The notes: generated by a model from the sequence alone, not told the origin. Shown: positions 44,623 through 57,240, counted from the stretch's first letter. The stretch: 64,000 bases of DNA from Liolophura sinensis (GCF_032854445.1 NC_088295.1:18463385-18527384), one strand, 5' to 3'. Translations and numbers: made by a program.

Positions 44623-45273
44623 CGCAGAGCGTTATGGGTAATAAATTCGCCTGGTCGATGTTGTAGCAGACGAATTCGTTTCTGATGTACATTAATTCAG
44701 TGATCTTTGTAGTTGCCCACTCTTCCGGGAACATTACAGCAATAAATTACACTTTCAATGTGATTATAAGCGATGGTATGTTGGGAATGTTTTTCCTTAC
44801 AAAGTGTCGCATTACAGAAGCCACTCACTGTCTCACTCCACTCATGTGAGTGTTACCACTCACAAAGTTCCCATGATTAAGGTAAACCCCTCTCACGTGT
44901 TATCCTTAGAAGAACGCGGAATGCAACCAAATTAATAGGGCAGTTAATGCCTTTTTTTATGACTTGGGTCTTTACTGCATCTATATTAGTCTCAGCTTTT
45001 TACAGTGGTAATGTTGCTTTTCCTTTTTATATATACTTGCAGCTGTTCTGCCTTTCTTACTTATTTACGTTGCAGGTGTTTGAAGAACATAATTTATGCA
45101 GTCTTAATTATTTATAATGTTAACTCATAGATAAAACAGCTACTGAAAAGCAGTACCTTTTGTTTTCAGGTTAACACGGCCATTTGATCTCAGATGACAA
45201 GATAGTTTGATAGCTCAAACTTTGACCTTTGTGCTAGTCATGTGACTTCACCAAGCCGTTCGACCATGTAAAG
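44623..45273. promoter_or_regulatory. head-to-head intergenic region between RPL18 and SPHK
   Basis: Only about 650 bases separate the RPL18 start (minus) from the SPHK start codon (plus), so the two genes probably share a bidirectional promoter or have abutting promoters. No CpG-rich core or further motif is evident beyond the RPL18 TOP/TATA-like words. A plus-strand AG acceptor for a separate 5' SPHK exon cannot be excluded. Confidence 0.55.
45266..45271 (+). promoter_or_regulatory. start-stop upstream ORF before SPHK
   Basis: The six bases ATGTAA form a start codon followed at once by a stop, two bases before the SPHK initiator at 45274. The context ACC before this ATG is good. If present in the mRNA, such a minimal uORF would stall or divert ribosomes and lower SPHK translation. 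Confidence 0.45.
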
Positions 45274-48200
45274 ATGGCTACACCCGGCCTGATGGACGTG
45301 GACGATCGGCAAGAGACGTTGTTGTGTGGAAATTTCTCTCTTTTCCCACGAAAAAAGCCTGAATTTCACGTGAGACTTTCGCAAAAAGCCATTTGGTTTC
45401 GTCCAACAGAAGCTGATAACAAGGATGATAAAATAATTTTTACTTCTGATGTGATCGGTTGTCAATGTCGCCAAGGAGCACAGGATGATAGCTCTGCATA
45501 TTTCACTGTCTATGCGTACCCTTTTCGAAAGAAACTGTTTTCTGGAAAGATGACAAGACAGAGACAGTCTATAACTTTTGATATCCATGATTTCGAAAGC
45601 TACGAGGAGAATCGGAAAGTGTCGGCAAAATGGCGCCGTGTTATCTTATCACTAGCGCAGGGAATTAAGGTGACAAAGAAGGTAAGGGAGGCTCAAACCG
45701 GACCAGTGGTCTGCCCGTCTGTACGTTAACAGCTGAACACAAATAACAGATCCTTACTCACCCATGACATGTACATGCATAAATAACTAAAGCCTCTAGT
45801 GAACTAACTCATGCCAGCCGAGTGTCAGTTAGGCTTTCATGTACAGGTAACATTGATGTAGTTCAGTTATATGTTCAGTTTTCTGATTTGTCTTCATTGT
45901 GTTAACCATGCTGGCATGCTTTCAAATCTAACATTAGACAGTCGATCAGATTTCTTCAGATGTGACAATTAAACATTGACACTTAATTGACTGTTGAAAA
46001 TTTGCTTCTATTTTTGTATTTTCTTGTTTGTTTTGAAAGTAACCACTGCCTACTTAGCAAGATCATATTTTTGCCCTGTTCATTTGCATAAACTGTTGAT
46101 ACAATATGATATTGCATCGCCAGGTGCACATTATGGGTCATTCATCAGGTGATACTGCACAGTGATTTGTGTTTCTGTAGGGATAAAATCCTGTGCTCCT
46201 GTGAGCCATGGGAAACTCAAGGTATTGGTGAACCCACACAGTGGTCCTGGCAAAGCCTTGCAGATTTTCCAGAAACAAGTTATACCCATGTTGGATGAGG
46301 CAGAGATAAAGTATGATTTAATTACAACAGGTGAGTTTGACAGGTCACAATCCAGGGAAAACATTTAGGATGCTAGCATAACGTCATTATGGTTTGATGC
46401 CTTACTCCAGAGCATTTTACATACGCAGTTAGACTCCAGTTTATGCCTAATTAAAGGAATCCGAGGAAGGTCATGCAAGCATATAGAAAAGATTTCCCTT
46501 TGCCAGTTAGATTTGTTTTCTTGTTTCCTTTAATGTTGTAAATTTGTGAACTTTAAGTTTGTCATTCATATTTACTATTTATTGTTCAGATTACAGAAAA
46601 TGAAGGTTATTACAGCTTCCATCCAGTGTTATGTAGGAGGTCCCGGGTTATAGCTAGGATTCTTTACATCTACTAGTTTTTGTAGCATTTATGCAAAACA
46701 TAAAGAATTGGTCAGCCTGTTCTCAGTATAAAGTAACTGTAACTTATCTCTTACAGCATACAGCAAGGTGACTTGCATTTGTGGCCACGTTTGATCTCTA
46801 ACAAAGAATTCCATGATCTCCTCTGGACCTTTAACTGTCTTCGGTGACAAGCTTTTGAGAGAGATCCAACATGGCCAAGAGTACAAGTCGACTATAAGGT
46901 CAGAAATCTTTGTACATGTCATGTTTGGGGAATCCAAAACAATATACTTGTATAACTAAAGACATGCAAACTGTGATTTGTAGTACATGTGCTATGATAT
47001 TTTAACAGAGTATGCTGGCCATGCCAAGGACCTGGTGGGGACCATGGATCTGTCTGAGTGCTATGCTGTAGTGATTGTGTCGGGAGATGGACTAGTGTAT
47101 GAGGTGAACCATGCTTCTTCAGATATTCTCATTATACTAGAAGCTTGTGCAAACATAACCTGGTTGAATGCCACATCAAAATTTACATTGATTTCACCAC
47201 CAGCAACATATTTCTAGGTTTGTATATGCCTTCAACTGCAACAAAAGGTTATTGGCTGATAAGGCATGGTGATATTAATTTACATGTACTTGATCATACC
47301 CTTACAATCATGAGGTGTACACCTCAGTGAGAGGTTATACATGAGATTATGTGGGGTGTATGCCTCATTTACACCTTAGTGTGAGGTATAGATGAGGTGT
47401 ATATCGGGTGTATGCCTCATGTACACCTTAGTGTGAGGTATAGATGAGGTGTACACCCCATCTATATTATCAGAGGTGTATAGGCCATATGCCTATACCT
47501 CAGAAATACCTCAGGAACTTTGAAAAAAATTAACATTTAGAAGATGTACCTCAGGTACACTTTAGAAACTAGAGTTTTTGAGCGGTTTTTTGAACATGAG
47601 ATTATGTGCTTCAAATGCACCTCAGCAAGTTTGAAAAAAAAAAATCAACACTTAGTAGATGTACCATAGGAACTTTGAAAGTTAAAAAAGGTAAATGATC
47701 TACCTCGGGCACACCTTACAGACTTTGAGAATTTTTGAATATAATTTAGCAGTCGTGTACCTAAAGTACACCTCAGCCACTTTTTTAAAGTTTTAAAACA
47801 AGAGATCAGATTTACATATATCTGATATATTTGCCCCTGATTATTCTTAGATGGCTGCCCTGAACAGGGTGCATACATATATTCCAGGCTGTGAGAGAGC
47901 AACCCAATTATGCACTGCTTGATGCTTCTTGGGACAGAATTTGTAACAAGTTTGAGCACATGAACAGTTCGTAATGGCATAGAAAAGGGATAGCATTAAA
48001 TTTTGATCAAGCAGCTAACAGGCCTCACCTAAATGTATATCACTGTTGTTGTTAGTCAGGTGAGATTTAGAGACACTGTAAACGAAGAATAGCATGCACT
48101 TACAAACATACTTAAATTTATTTATAATTTACACAGCCAATATTTAAGTGTTTTGAGCTTCTTTTGTAACAAAATAAGAGTTAAAACACACCTCTACAGG

Positions 48201-51011
48201 GTACAACTCCACTGAGGTGTAACATAGATGTACTTGAGGTACTAACTTGCGTAATTGGTAGTACCCCAGATACACCTAAATTATACCTTAGACACACCTC
48301 AGTTCAGATAGGCTTTGTACCCCAGTGGTACACATCAACTGTACCTCAAGTATACCTCCAGTACTCCTTGTAAGGGTAAGGATAGGGACCTACATGTAAA
48401 AGCTTTATAATCATTGATCTTTAGTGTAGTGCACAGTAAAGTAGGCTGTATTGATTGTTGATAACTGCATTTTGATAGTGGCTGTTATCTTTTATTTATC
48501 TTCATTGTCCAAGTCACTTGGTTTCAAAATGGTAACATCAGTGAAAGATATGCACATACAGGTGATGCACTCATACAAGTGTCTGAATTGTAATACACAG
48601 CTTTCTCTAATGCATATCTTTCTTCATAGTAGTGCATTTTTTATAATTTTTCATGAAATCAGCCCCTAATTTACTAATTTTCTCAGATCTGTGTAAATGA
48701 TTACCGGTACTTCTGTAAAATGTAGTCAGTGAAATAGCAGTATAAACATTGAAATGATGACCCAAGCTTGTATAAGGCAATGTTACATGAGCAGTGATCA
48801 GCAGAATAATGTAGGTTATCACTCACACAGATTTTTGTCTCACCATTCCTTTCTTGATAAACTTTATATGTTTAATTATTTTATGAATTACATATTTGCT
48901 TAAGTTTCATGTTAAATATTGTATACATATATTTCCAGGTTATCAATGGGTTCATGGCAAGAACTGATTGGGATAAAGCTATTAAAATGCCTCTTGGAGT
49001 TTTACCAGGAGGTTCTGAAATGCCCTGTGTTGTTCCATTAACTACTCAGCTGGGTAAATCAGATACCTATAGATTTACTGTGATTGAAAGTTTTTCTGTT
49101 TTAAATGCTAAACATTACAGAAAATATAGCATTTCCACCTAAAACTTTTAAATTATAGACTTTCAGGCAGTGTCTGCAAAATTTTGACCTAGTATTCAGT
49201 CATGCTGCTTACTGTGTTACTCCAGAGTTATTTACCACTTTCTTACAAGCAGTGATCACATTACGTGGGAATTCAAACCTCAAGACCTCTTTGGTGATGT
49301 TTGACAAGTAACGTTAGTAGTTCTGTACTGTTGTATTATTCCATGGTGGTAGTTTTTAAAAAATGTCTTTCCCTTTTTTTCCTTTTCTAGTGAACCAATG
49401 ACTGAAAATATCGTTCTGCATTCCACATTCATTCTGATAAAACACAGAGTACTCCCTATGGATCTTGTCTCTATTGAGACACCCAAAGAAAAGGTGTACT
49501 CTTTTTTATCCACATGTATTGGCTTTATTGCTGATGTGGATTATGAGAGTGAAAAATACAGAAGTCTTGGTGGTGCTAGATTCACACTGGGTGCGCTAAA
49601 ACGAATTATGGGTAAGTGGGATGGTCTTCAGGATGACAGGAGTGAGGGAGACAATGCCTATCTGAACCTTTTATGAAGGATAACAATTCACAAAGACAGT
49701 ATTTTCGAGATAGGTTAATTTATGTACACACCAAACACCGAACAGAAACGTTTTTGAGTGGAGTGTTCTGGGCTAGCGATCTTTGAGCATTTTTTAGTGG
49801 AGAAAAACACCCATAAAGCTTTATACATAAGTGCTCAAAGAGTGAAACATCTTTGACTTCAGCTGATTAATTATTTGTTTATATTGCTCTGCGACTGTCT
49901 GTAGCTTAAGTGTGGAAGTATTATACGCTATCTGAAAGATCTACGCACCAAGTGAAAACTCTTTTTTATTTTACTTTTGAAGTGATGAACTGTTGTATTT
50001 TTCGTTTGTATCTTTCTCCTGGTAGCTCAAAAATGAACATGTTACACCCTACATAAGTATTGCACTCAAGTGATTTGTTGAATGCAGATTTTCTGTTTTG
50101 CCTTGTTCCTAGGACTGAAGACCTACAGGATGAGAGTTTCCTACCTCCCTATAGCAGAATATGAACAAAGTCAGCCCAATGGCCAGCCTGCTGGAGAGAA
50201 GGTGCTAAGAAAAATCAGGAGTTTTTCACTGAAAAGTAAAACAGATAGTTTAAATGCCATTGATTCGAATGGGGTGATTGGGCCAGACATGGTGGGCGAC
50301 AAACTACGATCATACTCTGTCCCAGGTGAAGGGCTAGAGGGTCTGCAGGATCTACAGGCAGGGAAAGAATCAGAGGTTGGTAGTAGAGACAGGAGCCAGT
50401 CTGAACACAATACCATTAACCTTCAGACTGAGGAGCAACTGTTCTCTAGTCTGCTACAGGATAGTCCAGGTACTGAAAGTCAGACAGAGGATTCTGGGGA
50501 CATGAAACCTGGCGATGTACCTCAGGCAAAGATGAGTGCTTCTGAGGATAGTCTCTTCAGTGATAACGGCATCATCCGGGAGAATGTGACTGCTGTGAAG
50601 ACAGGCGACGCTCCAGTCCCCACCCCACTTGTTCCGCCTCTATCTGAGCCTGTCCCAGACAACTGGGTGACGGTGGAGGACGAGTTTATTACAGTAGCAG
50701 CCGTGTATCAGAGTCACCTGTCTAATGACTGTATGATGGCCCCACAGGGGCGCCTCAGTGAGGGCTTTGTGTACCTGACATTATTGAGGAAGGCCGGGGT
50801 GACACGGGGCACCTTGCTCAATCTCTTCTCCTCCATGGCAGAAGGAGCTCATGTGGACTCTCCCCATGTGGAGACCATTAGGGCTCTGGCGTTCCGTATA
50901 GAGCCCCTTTGTAAGGAAGGTGTCATAATGGTGGATGGAGAGATGATAGAGTTTGGGCCCCTCCAGGGACATATACTGCCCCAGCTGGCCAGAATCCTGG
51001 CCATTCGATGA
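45274..51011 (+). CDS. SPHK: Sphingosine kinase, 6 exons, one apparent frameshift
   Basis: Phosphorylates sphingosine to sphingosine-1-phosphate using ATP. Exons are 45274-45681, 46181-46330, 47009-47103, 48939-49053, 49391-49611 and 50113-51011, about 629 codons. Exon 1 encodes an N-terminal extension like that of long invertebrate sphingosine kinases. Exon 2 has the nucleotide-binding word GKLKVLVNPHSGPGKALQIF. Exon 3 has VSGDGLVYE with the catalytic Asp. Exon 4 should give the LPGGSGNAL motif, but one G is missing after 49016. Exon 5 has GFIADVDYESEKYRSLGGAR. Exon 6 has a Ser/Gln-rich, poorly conserved insert of about 150 residues and then the C-terminal lobe (GVIMVDGEMIE). Adding one base in exon 4 restores both the motif and the splice phase into exon 5. 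The exon 1-exon 2 phases also disagree by one base. Otherwise the gene looks intact, so assembly error is likelier than decay. I cannot decide between the SPHK1 and SPHK2 vertebrate names. Confidence 0.9.
47297..48378. mobile_element. non-autonomous DNA transposon (MITE) in SPHK intron 3
   Basis: TACCCTTACAA at 47297-47307 is the exact reverse complement of TTGTAAGGGTA at 48368-48378, giving 11-base terminal inverted repeats around 1082 bases. The termini are dense in short inverted words, ACCTCA/TGAGGT and TACACCT/AGGTGTA, typical of subterminal transposase-binding repeats. There is no transposase frame. A TA dinucleotide at both ends could be the target duplication. Confidence 0.75.
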
Positions 51012-51450
51012 CCAAACAGTGTAAATATTATAATAGAAGAGTGAAGTGGTGTGGAAACCAACATCAGCTGTAAAGATATGACATTTGTGCGTGCCTTTAA
51101 TTTGTAGAGAATATCAGAAAATTTTTTTGATATCATGTAATTTATTCCACATACTAAGTCTTCCTCAGAGATGGTTAGAGTGACCATTCCATTTTATTGC
51201 GAAATTTTCACTATTTTTATACTCCTAGATTAGAAAGCATTTATCAAGATGATATATAAGTGCAAGACTTCTGTGGGAAATCTAAAGTCCCAAGGAAGAG
51301 AATGACACTAAGCGCTTTGGGATGTGTCTCAATCAGAATCATCAGAATCAAATACGTATACAGTGGATTTTTATTAAATTACCATGTCAGATTTTCACCG
51401 GGTTTAGTGTTTGTGTTTCCTGTGATTTGTGTATGACTATATATATGTAC
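51012..51450. other. SPHK 3' untranslated region and flank
   Basis: No canonical AATAAA was seen close after the stop codon, so the transcript end is not fixed. No other feature was recognised. Confidence 0.4.
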
Positions 51451-52385
51451 TACTGTAAAGTAATTATTATTCGCTGGGATTTATTTTCGCGGATTTTCTC
51501 CAAAAATGTGTTCGCGGGAATTAATTTTCACGTGTTTAAGAGAATACTGAAAAAAAAAATCTTAAAAATTTTCAAGATATAATATGACCGAAATTATTCA
51601 AGGACGTCAAATAGGTATCATCATGGGTGCCTTTAATCCTCCTCTGTTTTCTGCGGTGTTGCAAATCCTCGTGATCTGGATCAGAGATTAAAACAATGGG
51701 AGATGGATTACTAGTATCACTACGTAAGAAGATTACTTTCGCATCTACCGTGAGCTGTACTCAAATATGTGTCACTTCTTTTTGAACCATTGATGAGTAC
51801 TTTTAAAGGGGCCTGTCATCTTTTCAGCAGTTCAACGCAAAACACATGAATTCACCATTATCGGCGCCAGTCACTCAATCGTTATCAAGCAACACGGTAA
51901 GTTTTGCTTTATTTGCGTTTATTTTCGTCCTCGGTAGCCTGCCAGAAATCCCAAACATTGCCGTAGCTGTCAAACGGCCATTGTGTTGTTGAACACACTT
52001 CACAGTTTGTTAGAAGCTCACCCATTGGACCACAGGAGAGACAGCCAAGAGATAGCGTGTATCAGAGCAACATTCCTTAGAAGCCAACACGTGAAGGTAT
52101 CAACTTTCCTTTCACTTTACCGACTTAGTGAAGACTAATCAAGCTAAAGACGAATGAACTCCCACTTTGTTTTATACCCACCAAGCCTGAGCACCAGAGT
52201 TTGTATGTATTTGAAATATAATTTCCCTTCCTTGCTGTTAAAAAATTTAGCTGGCCTTTCAGCCTGGCAAAGATTTCATTTCATTATTACTACTGGCTGT
52301 AGTATGCGATTCAATATAAGATATTTTCGCTGGAATTATTCTTCGCAGTAAATTATTCACCGCGAAAATTAAGTACTTCACAGTA
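51451..52385. mobile_element. 935-bp non-autonomous DNA transposon with TACTGTAAAGTA termini
   Basis: The left end TACTGTAAAGTAATTATTAT then TCGCTGGGATTTATTTTCGC matches, inverted, the right end GCTGGAATTATTCTTCGCAG then TTCACCGCGAAAATTAAGTA and CTTCACAGTA. Besides the outer 12 bases, the TTTTCGCGG and ATTCGCTGG words recur near both ends in inverted order. The interior has no transposase. Placement just downstream of SPHK fits a MITE-type insertion. Confidence 0.75.
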
Positions 52386-54840
52386 TCTGTGTAGCTATCC
52401 TCCTAATCATCTTCATAATTCATTACTCGTTAACGGTGTTGAAGATCCAGTACACGTTTGTTCTGGAATCTGGGTCACAAACACATCCCTAACGCAAGCT
52501 GACCTGATTCATCAGTGTGAACTTACTATAACAGTACACCCATGAAACTACTCTTACTGGGGAATTATAACTGTATGTACGGTACTCAGAAACGGAAGAA
52601 GCATAGGAGCATATCTCCCTCGCGGTGACTTAGGAGATCAATATCCTGAGGTTTGCAGTAATTGTGCATCAGAACATAATTGTTGCTTCAGGCTTGATAC
52701 CTTTGTGCTGGAGTAGGACCCTAATGGCCCACATAGAAGATTAGACTGTACAACGATCTTCTTAGCCTTGTTTGAATGCTTGGTTTTAAGTAAGCATTGC
52801 CTAGAGCTTGGTTTTAACTCCAGTCGTAGTCATCGCAATGCGCACCATGATCATGTATCCTCTCAGGTGTGCACACCATCAAATGCATGTGAATTACTTC
52901 AACTGAAGAGGCTATACTGAGATTTTTGTTTAAAAAATTTCGCTAATCAAATCATAGTGTGTACGTTCGAAAATGTTATGAGACCCGCTTGGAACTACAT
53001 TACCCATTTTGAACAGTAGGCCTAACACGTGCACAGACTAGGATGTTATTGTGTGAACGGTAATAATCTGGGCTATTCTGAAATGATAGGAGTAACTCAC
53101 ATTAGATTTGTGCTGGGTTTTTTGCCAAACATCTCCGGTATGGTTTCCTTAAATGTTCAAAGTTGTTCTTTTCCAGACGTAAATCTTCGCCTCTGATCAC
53201 TGCACTTTATGGTAATTAATGAGCAGGCAACCTTCGTGGTGTATCAGTTCTTGTTTGTACTAAAATCTAATTCTCCAATTTCATGTACAGATAGTATCGT
53301 GGTGTAAGCTTGTGCAAGATTACGTTTTGTTTTATGACAGTCATTTTTCCTTGCAATGAATTTGACATGACATTTTTGTGGCGTCTAGGTATGTATAAAA
53401 TATAGGGTATTTTTTTTATTTAATTGAAAAGTTTAACTTAGTAAAACCACACAACACACAAGGTATATCTAGACTGATGCGATTCTTCAGTAATATAGTT
53501 ACTAGCGAACCCGCAAGAAGAGCAACCATGTAAATATCACCTCTCAAATCCACAGTTAATTAAGTGTATAGCAATTAATGGCACACCATTATTAGTGTAT
53601 TATTAATACACAGCTGGGAGGCCTACTCGTAAATATGCTTGTTTAAACCAGGGTAAACAGGACTATCAATTTGTCATTGAAGGTAAAATGCCCCAGTTTT
53701 TGTTGCACAATGTCAATAGGAGACGAATGAATTCTCTTGTATCTGAACCCTTTTAGAGACAAATCTGGAATACTTGAACGGCAACGATGTATTATCTGTA
53801 CCGGTATAGCATGGTGAGTATATAGCATATCACTTCAGTGTCCTTGAGATTTCTTCATTCTTCAGGTTAGTTTCATGCCATTTTCTATATGTATATATAG
53901 GCTTAACTGCAGATAATTATTACATCTTTTTTTTTTTTTAAGTTGTCATGTGGTTGTGTTGATGACTTCTCTGACAGGCATGTGAACAAACAGGTCATAC
54001 GATATAGGTAGGCTTAAATATGGGGGAAAAGGCTGTTTGTATAGGCGTTTCTGCCTTAGCTGTGGTTGCTACCCTCTTACACGCAAGTTACCCACAATTT
54101 ACGTAGAGCCAGTATGAAAGACTACAACAAAGAGAGTTAAACCATGCAGAGCAGTGGAGACCGTGTGGTAGTTGGCTAATAGTCACATCTATTACAGGTT
54201 AATGCGGCCTCAGTTTGTCAATTTACCTCAGTTAGGATTTTATTGCTCAGATAATATAGTAACTTAGACGCCCCGTAGCACCATGGATGGCTTAAGCTTA
54301 ATTAGGTACAAAAAAGCGTGATGTTAAATTGCAATATACTCGCCGACAATGGTCTATGCCGGACATATAGAACAAATTGATGAGAAAATCCGCCTGTATC
54401 ATCTGCATGTTGCCTGATGCAATGTACTATAGCCTCTTCACGTTCAGGTATAATCATGTTGAGTCTGCCGATCTTGACGGCTTCATTGCTTCCATAAAAC
54501 ATTTAAGCGGATTCCCAACTGAACAAAACTCCCCACCTAGATTACAACCCAACGTCGGCTTACGTCTGTAAGGTTGCTCTTACCCAATCACAGGTGCACA
54601 AAGGTGGGCATTAAGAAATTGCTAATACGTCGAATTGCTGAGGTCGAATAAACGTTCACGAAGACAAAACAATGTCTGGCGAATGATGTCGACCCGTAAC
54701 TTTGAGACTAATTTTAAGGACACGTTTTCATTAAATTTAGCCTTTGAACTCCAAAACTGAGTGCGTGAAGTAAACTCGGTTAATGATTTTCTTATCCAAA
54801 GGCTGCCCAGTTTTTCGTTGTATTAACTGTTGGTAATACG
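52386..54840. other. gene-free stretch
   Basis: No recognised exon or repeat family was found. Poly-T runs occur near 53410 and 53930. Open frames at 53643-53828 and 54302-54571 are short and unassigned. Confidence 0.4.
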
Positions 54841-55440
54841 TTATACATTGCTTACATGCCGATGACAGTTGATTGTTTGTACATGTACATTGAGCATGTC
54901 CTATATATCGGTGACTGTTGATAGGCATTTATCAAGTCGATGGCTGTTAGTTGTCCCTACATTGATCATGTCCTACATAAATCTGTGACTGTTGATTTGT
55001 TTACTCAGTTCGTTAGCGCGCTAGCGCAGCATGATGACCCAGCAGTCTTTCACCAGTGGGGTCCCTGTGAGTTCAAGTCCAGTTCATGCTGGCTTCCTCT
55101 CCGGTCGTACGTGGGAAGGTATGGCAGTTTCCATCCACAATAATGCTGGCCGCCGTCGTATAAGTTAAATATTCTTGAGTACATAAAAAATAAATTAATT
55201 TGTTTATGTGTTAGGCATTTTTAACGTCGATGACTCTTAGTTGTCTGTACATTGAGCATGTCCTACATAAATCTGTGACTGTTGATTTGTTTATGCGTTA
55301 GGCATTTTTCATGTCGATGGCTGTTAGCTGACCCTACATTGAGCATGTCCTATATAAATCTGTGACTGTTGATTGTTTATGCGTTAGGCATTTATCATAT
55401 GTCGATGGCTGTTAATTATCTATGTTCATTAGGCGTTTTT
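54841..55440 (+). repeat. minisatellite of about 85 bp, split by a SINE
   Basis: Units contain TTAGGCATTTTTCATGTCGA, TGGCTGTTAG, CATTGAGCATGTCCTACATA and AATCTGTGACTGTTGATTTG. Five to six copies are recognisable, with indels. A SINE-A copy interrupts the array at 55003-55196. Confidence 0.85.
55003..55196 (+). mobile_element. SINE-A copy inside the minisatellite
   Basis: The plus-strand head CTCAGTTCGTTAGCGCGCTA is followed by box B (GAGTTCAAGTCC), GTCGTACGTGGGAAGGTATG, TGCTGGCCGCCGTCGTATAA and a TTCTTGAGTACATAAAAAAT tail. It has an internal deletion in its centre. ATTTGTTTA flanks it on both sides, as the target-site duplication. Confidence 0.85.
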
Positions 55441-56090
55441 TACATGACGATTCTTACATTCCGATAACCTTTGAATGTCTACTCATTAGTCATATCTGAC
55501 TCCTGTTTTGAACTTGTTCTCGCCTCTATATCGGTGGAAAATTGCCGATGTGGCGTATAAGCCATAGCCATTCATTTATTCATCCCCATCCATTAGTCAT
55601 TTCATTCACGTCGATTTTCTACAGAGCCTGCGTCACTCATTTCTGACATGTTGATGACTGTTGACTGTCTGCATGAGTTGTTCATTTTTTACTTGTCAGT
55701 GGACATTGATTTTCTACACATATACTCATTTCCTTTAGGTCAGTTGTCTATGCTTTGGCCTCCCACCACAATGCTGGCCGCCGTCGGATAAGTGAAATAT
55801 TTTTTAGTATGTCATAAAACACCAAGCAAATAAATAAAATTATACATTAAACTTTTCTTATGTCGATGGCTGTTGATTGTGTGTACATTACTCATTTCTT
55901 ACACGTTGCTGACTGTCTTTGCCTTAATTCGTACACTTGAATTCGTACAAATTCTTTCAAGTCGATAAATGATTATATATACCTACGACTATTTCTAACA
56001 TTTCAGCAACTGATACCTATTTCTTTCACGTCGATTGCTGGTGATTTGGAGCCATTTCGTCGTGTATGACAATATGTGGATCTATACTCA
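55441..56090. repeat. eroded continuation of the minisatellite
   Basis: Decayed units appear as repeated words such as TGTCGATGGCTGTTGATTGT, ACTCATTTCTTACACGTTG and TTTCTTTCACGTCGATTGCT at irregular spacing, gradually losing similarity to the right. Confidence 0.6.
55752..55836 (+). mobile_element. SINE-A 3' fragment
   Basis: CCTCCCACCACAATGCTGGC then CGCCGTCGGATAAGTGAAAT and CATAAAACACCAAGCAAATA is the 3' third of SINE-A on the plus strand, 5'-truncated and embedded in the eroded minisatellite. Confidence 0.8.
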
Positions 56091-57240
56091 ATTACGTCAC
56101 AGCTATAAACATTTTATTTAGAATTACGTGTAAACAGAATGTTGTTGATACCTAATTTTGTTGATCCTCTTCACTCAGAACTATTGACAGTAGCTTATGG
56201 TAAGTGTAATAAAATTATATTCATTTCAAGCTGAATAATAACATATACATAAAGCGTACCTTAGCAGAATTCACCGATAATCGGTATGAGCTGGATGAAG
56301 AGAAAGACAAAGATGTCCTGTGGACCATCATGATACCATTGTGTATAATCAATGCACAAACTTAGTGACACAACAAGGGTGGAGGGCATAATTTATCTTG
56401 CAGGCTGTTGTTGACAGACACCAGCATATATCCAGATTAATGCACCGTGCATTATTAACATATAAAGTGCAGTTACGTTTGAATTTTGTTTTCTGCATAC
56501 TTGATATAGTATACAACGTCTTGTCAAGGTGATTAAATATGTTTTCATAGGAAAATCTTCCTCTTTTTACACAGGATATTGCATTTTCAGGAAAAATCGT
56601 GCGAGAATTATATAAAATATAGTCCAAAACGCAAAGGATATGCTTTCATCCTGGGAGAAAATTGAAGTTTTGGACAGAAAAGACAATGCACATCATCTCC
56701 GCAATGTCTAATCTTGTATCATATACGTAACATTTGTCCATTGAGAAACAACTAGAGGAACGCAGTGTATAGGTCCACAAATATGGACAGTGCGAATTCT
56801 CCCCTTTCTGCTAGAAAAGGGAATAGTATAATATTGTAACATATCCTTTTAAGAGAGTAGCCCCCCTGCATCTCCTGTACCGAGGGTTCATTCTATGATC
56901 CAGCCATACCTAATTACCTTGTCAGATCTGGATTTCAGTCTACGTATAGGCATAAGTACGCCTGCGTCACATTGTCACTGTACAGACACTAATGGCTTCA
57001 CGGTGTTCAATCAGTGCATTCGTTATATACCGCGGGATTCTAAAAATACTTACAGCACTCTGAACTGTGTATATATGAACAGAACATGTTAGAATGTTTT
57101 GCCAGAGTCCTTGAAGGCACTGACATTTTAGAACGACGCAGGGTTATAACGGGAGAAGCAATTAGCACACATATCTAAAACGCAATTTTGTAATTCGAAT
57201 TTCAAATTCATTCTTTGATTATTCTCAATATATTACGCAT
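56091..57240. other. gene-free stretch
   Basis: AT-rich DNA with no recognised exon, RNA or repeat. Open frames at 56349-56627 and 56895-57092 are unassigned. Confidence 0.4.

Noticed and set aside
46689-46937. Minus-strand open frame in SPHK intron 2
   Set aside because: It is antisense to SPHK and has no recognised domain or splice pattern. It is taken as chance.
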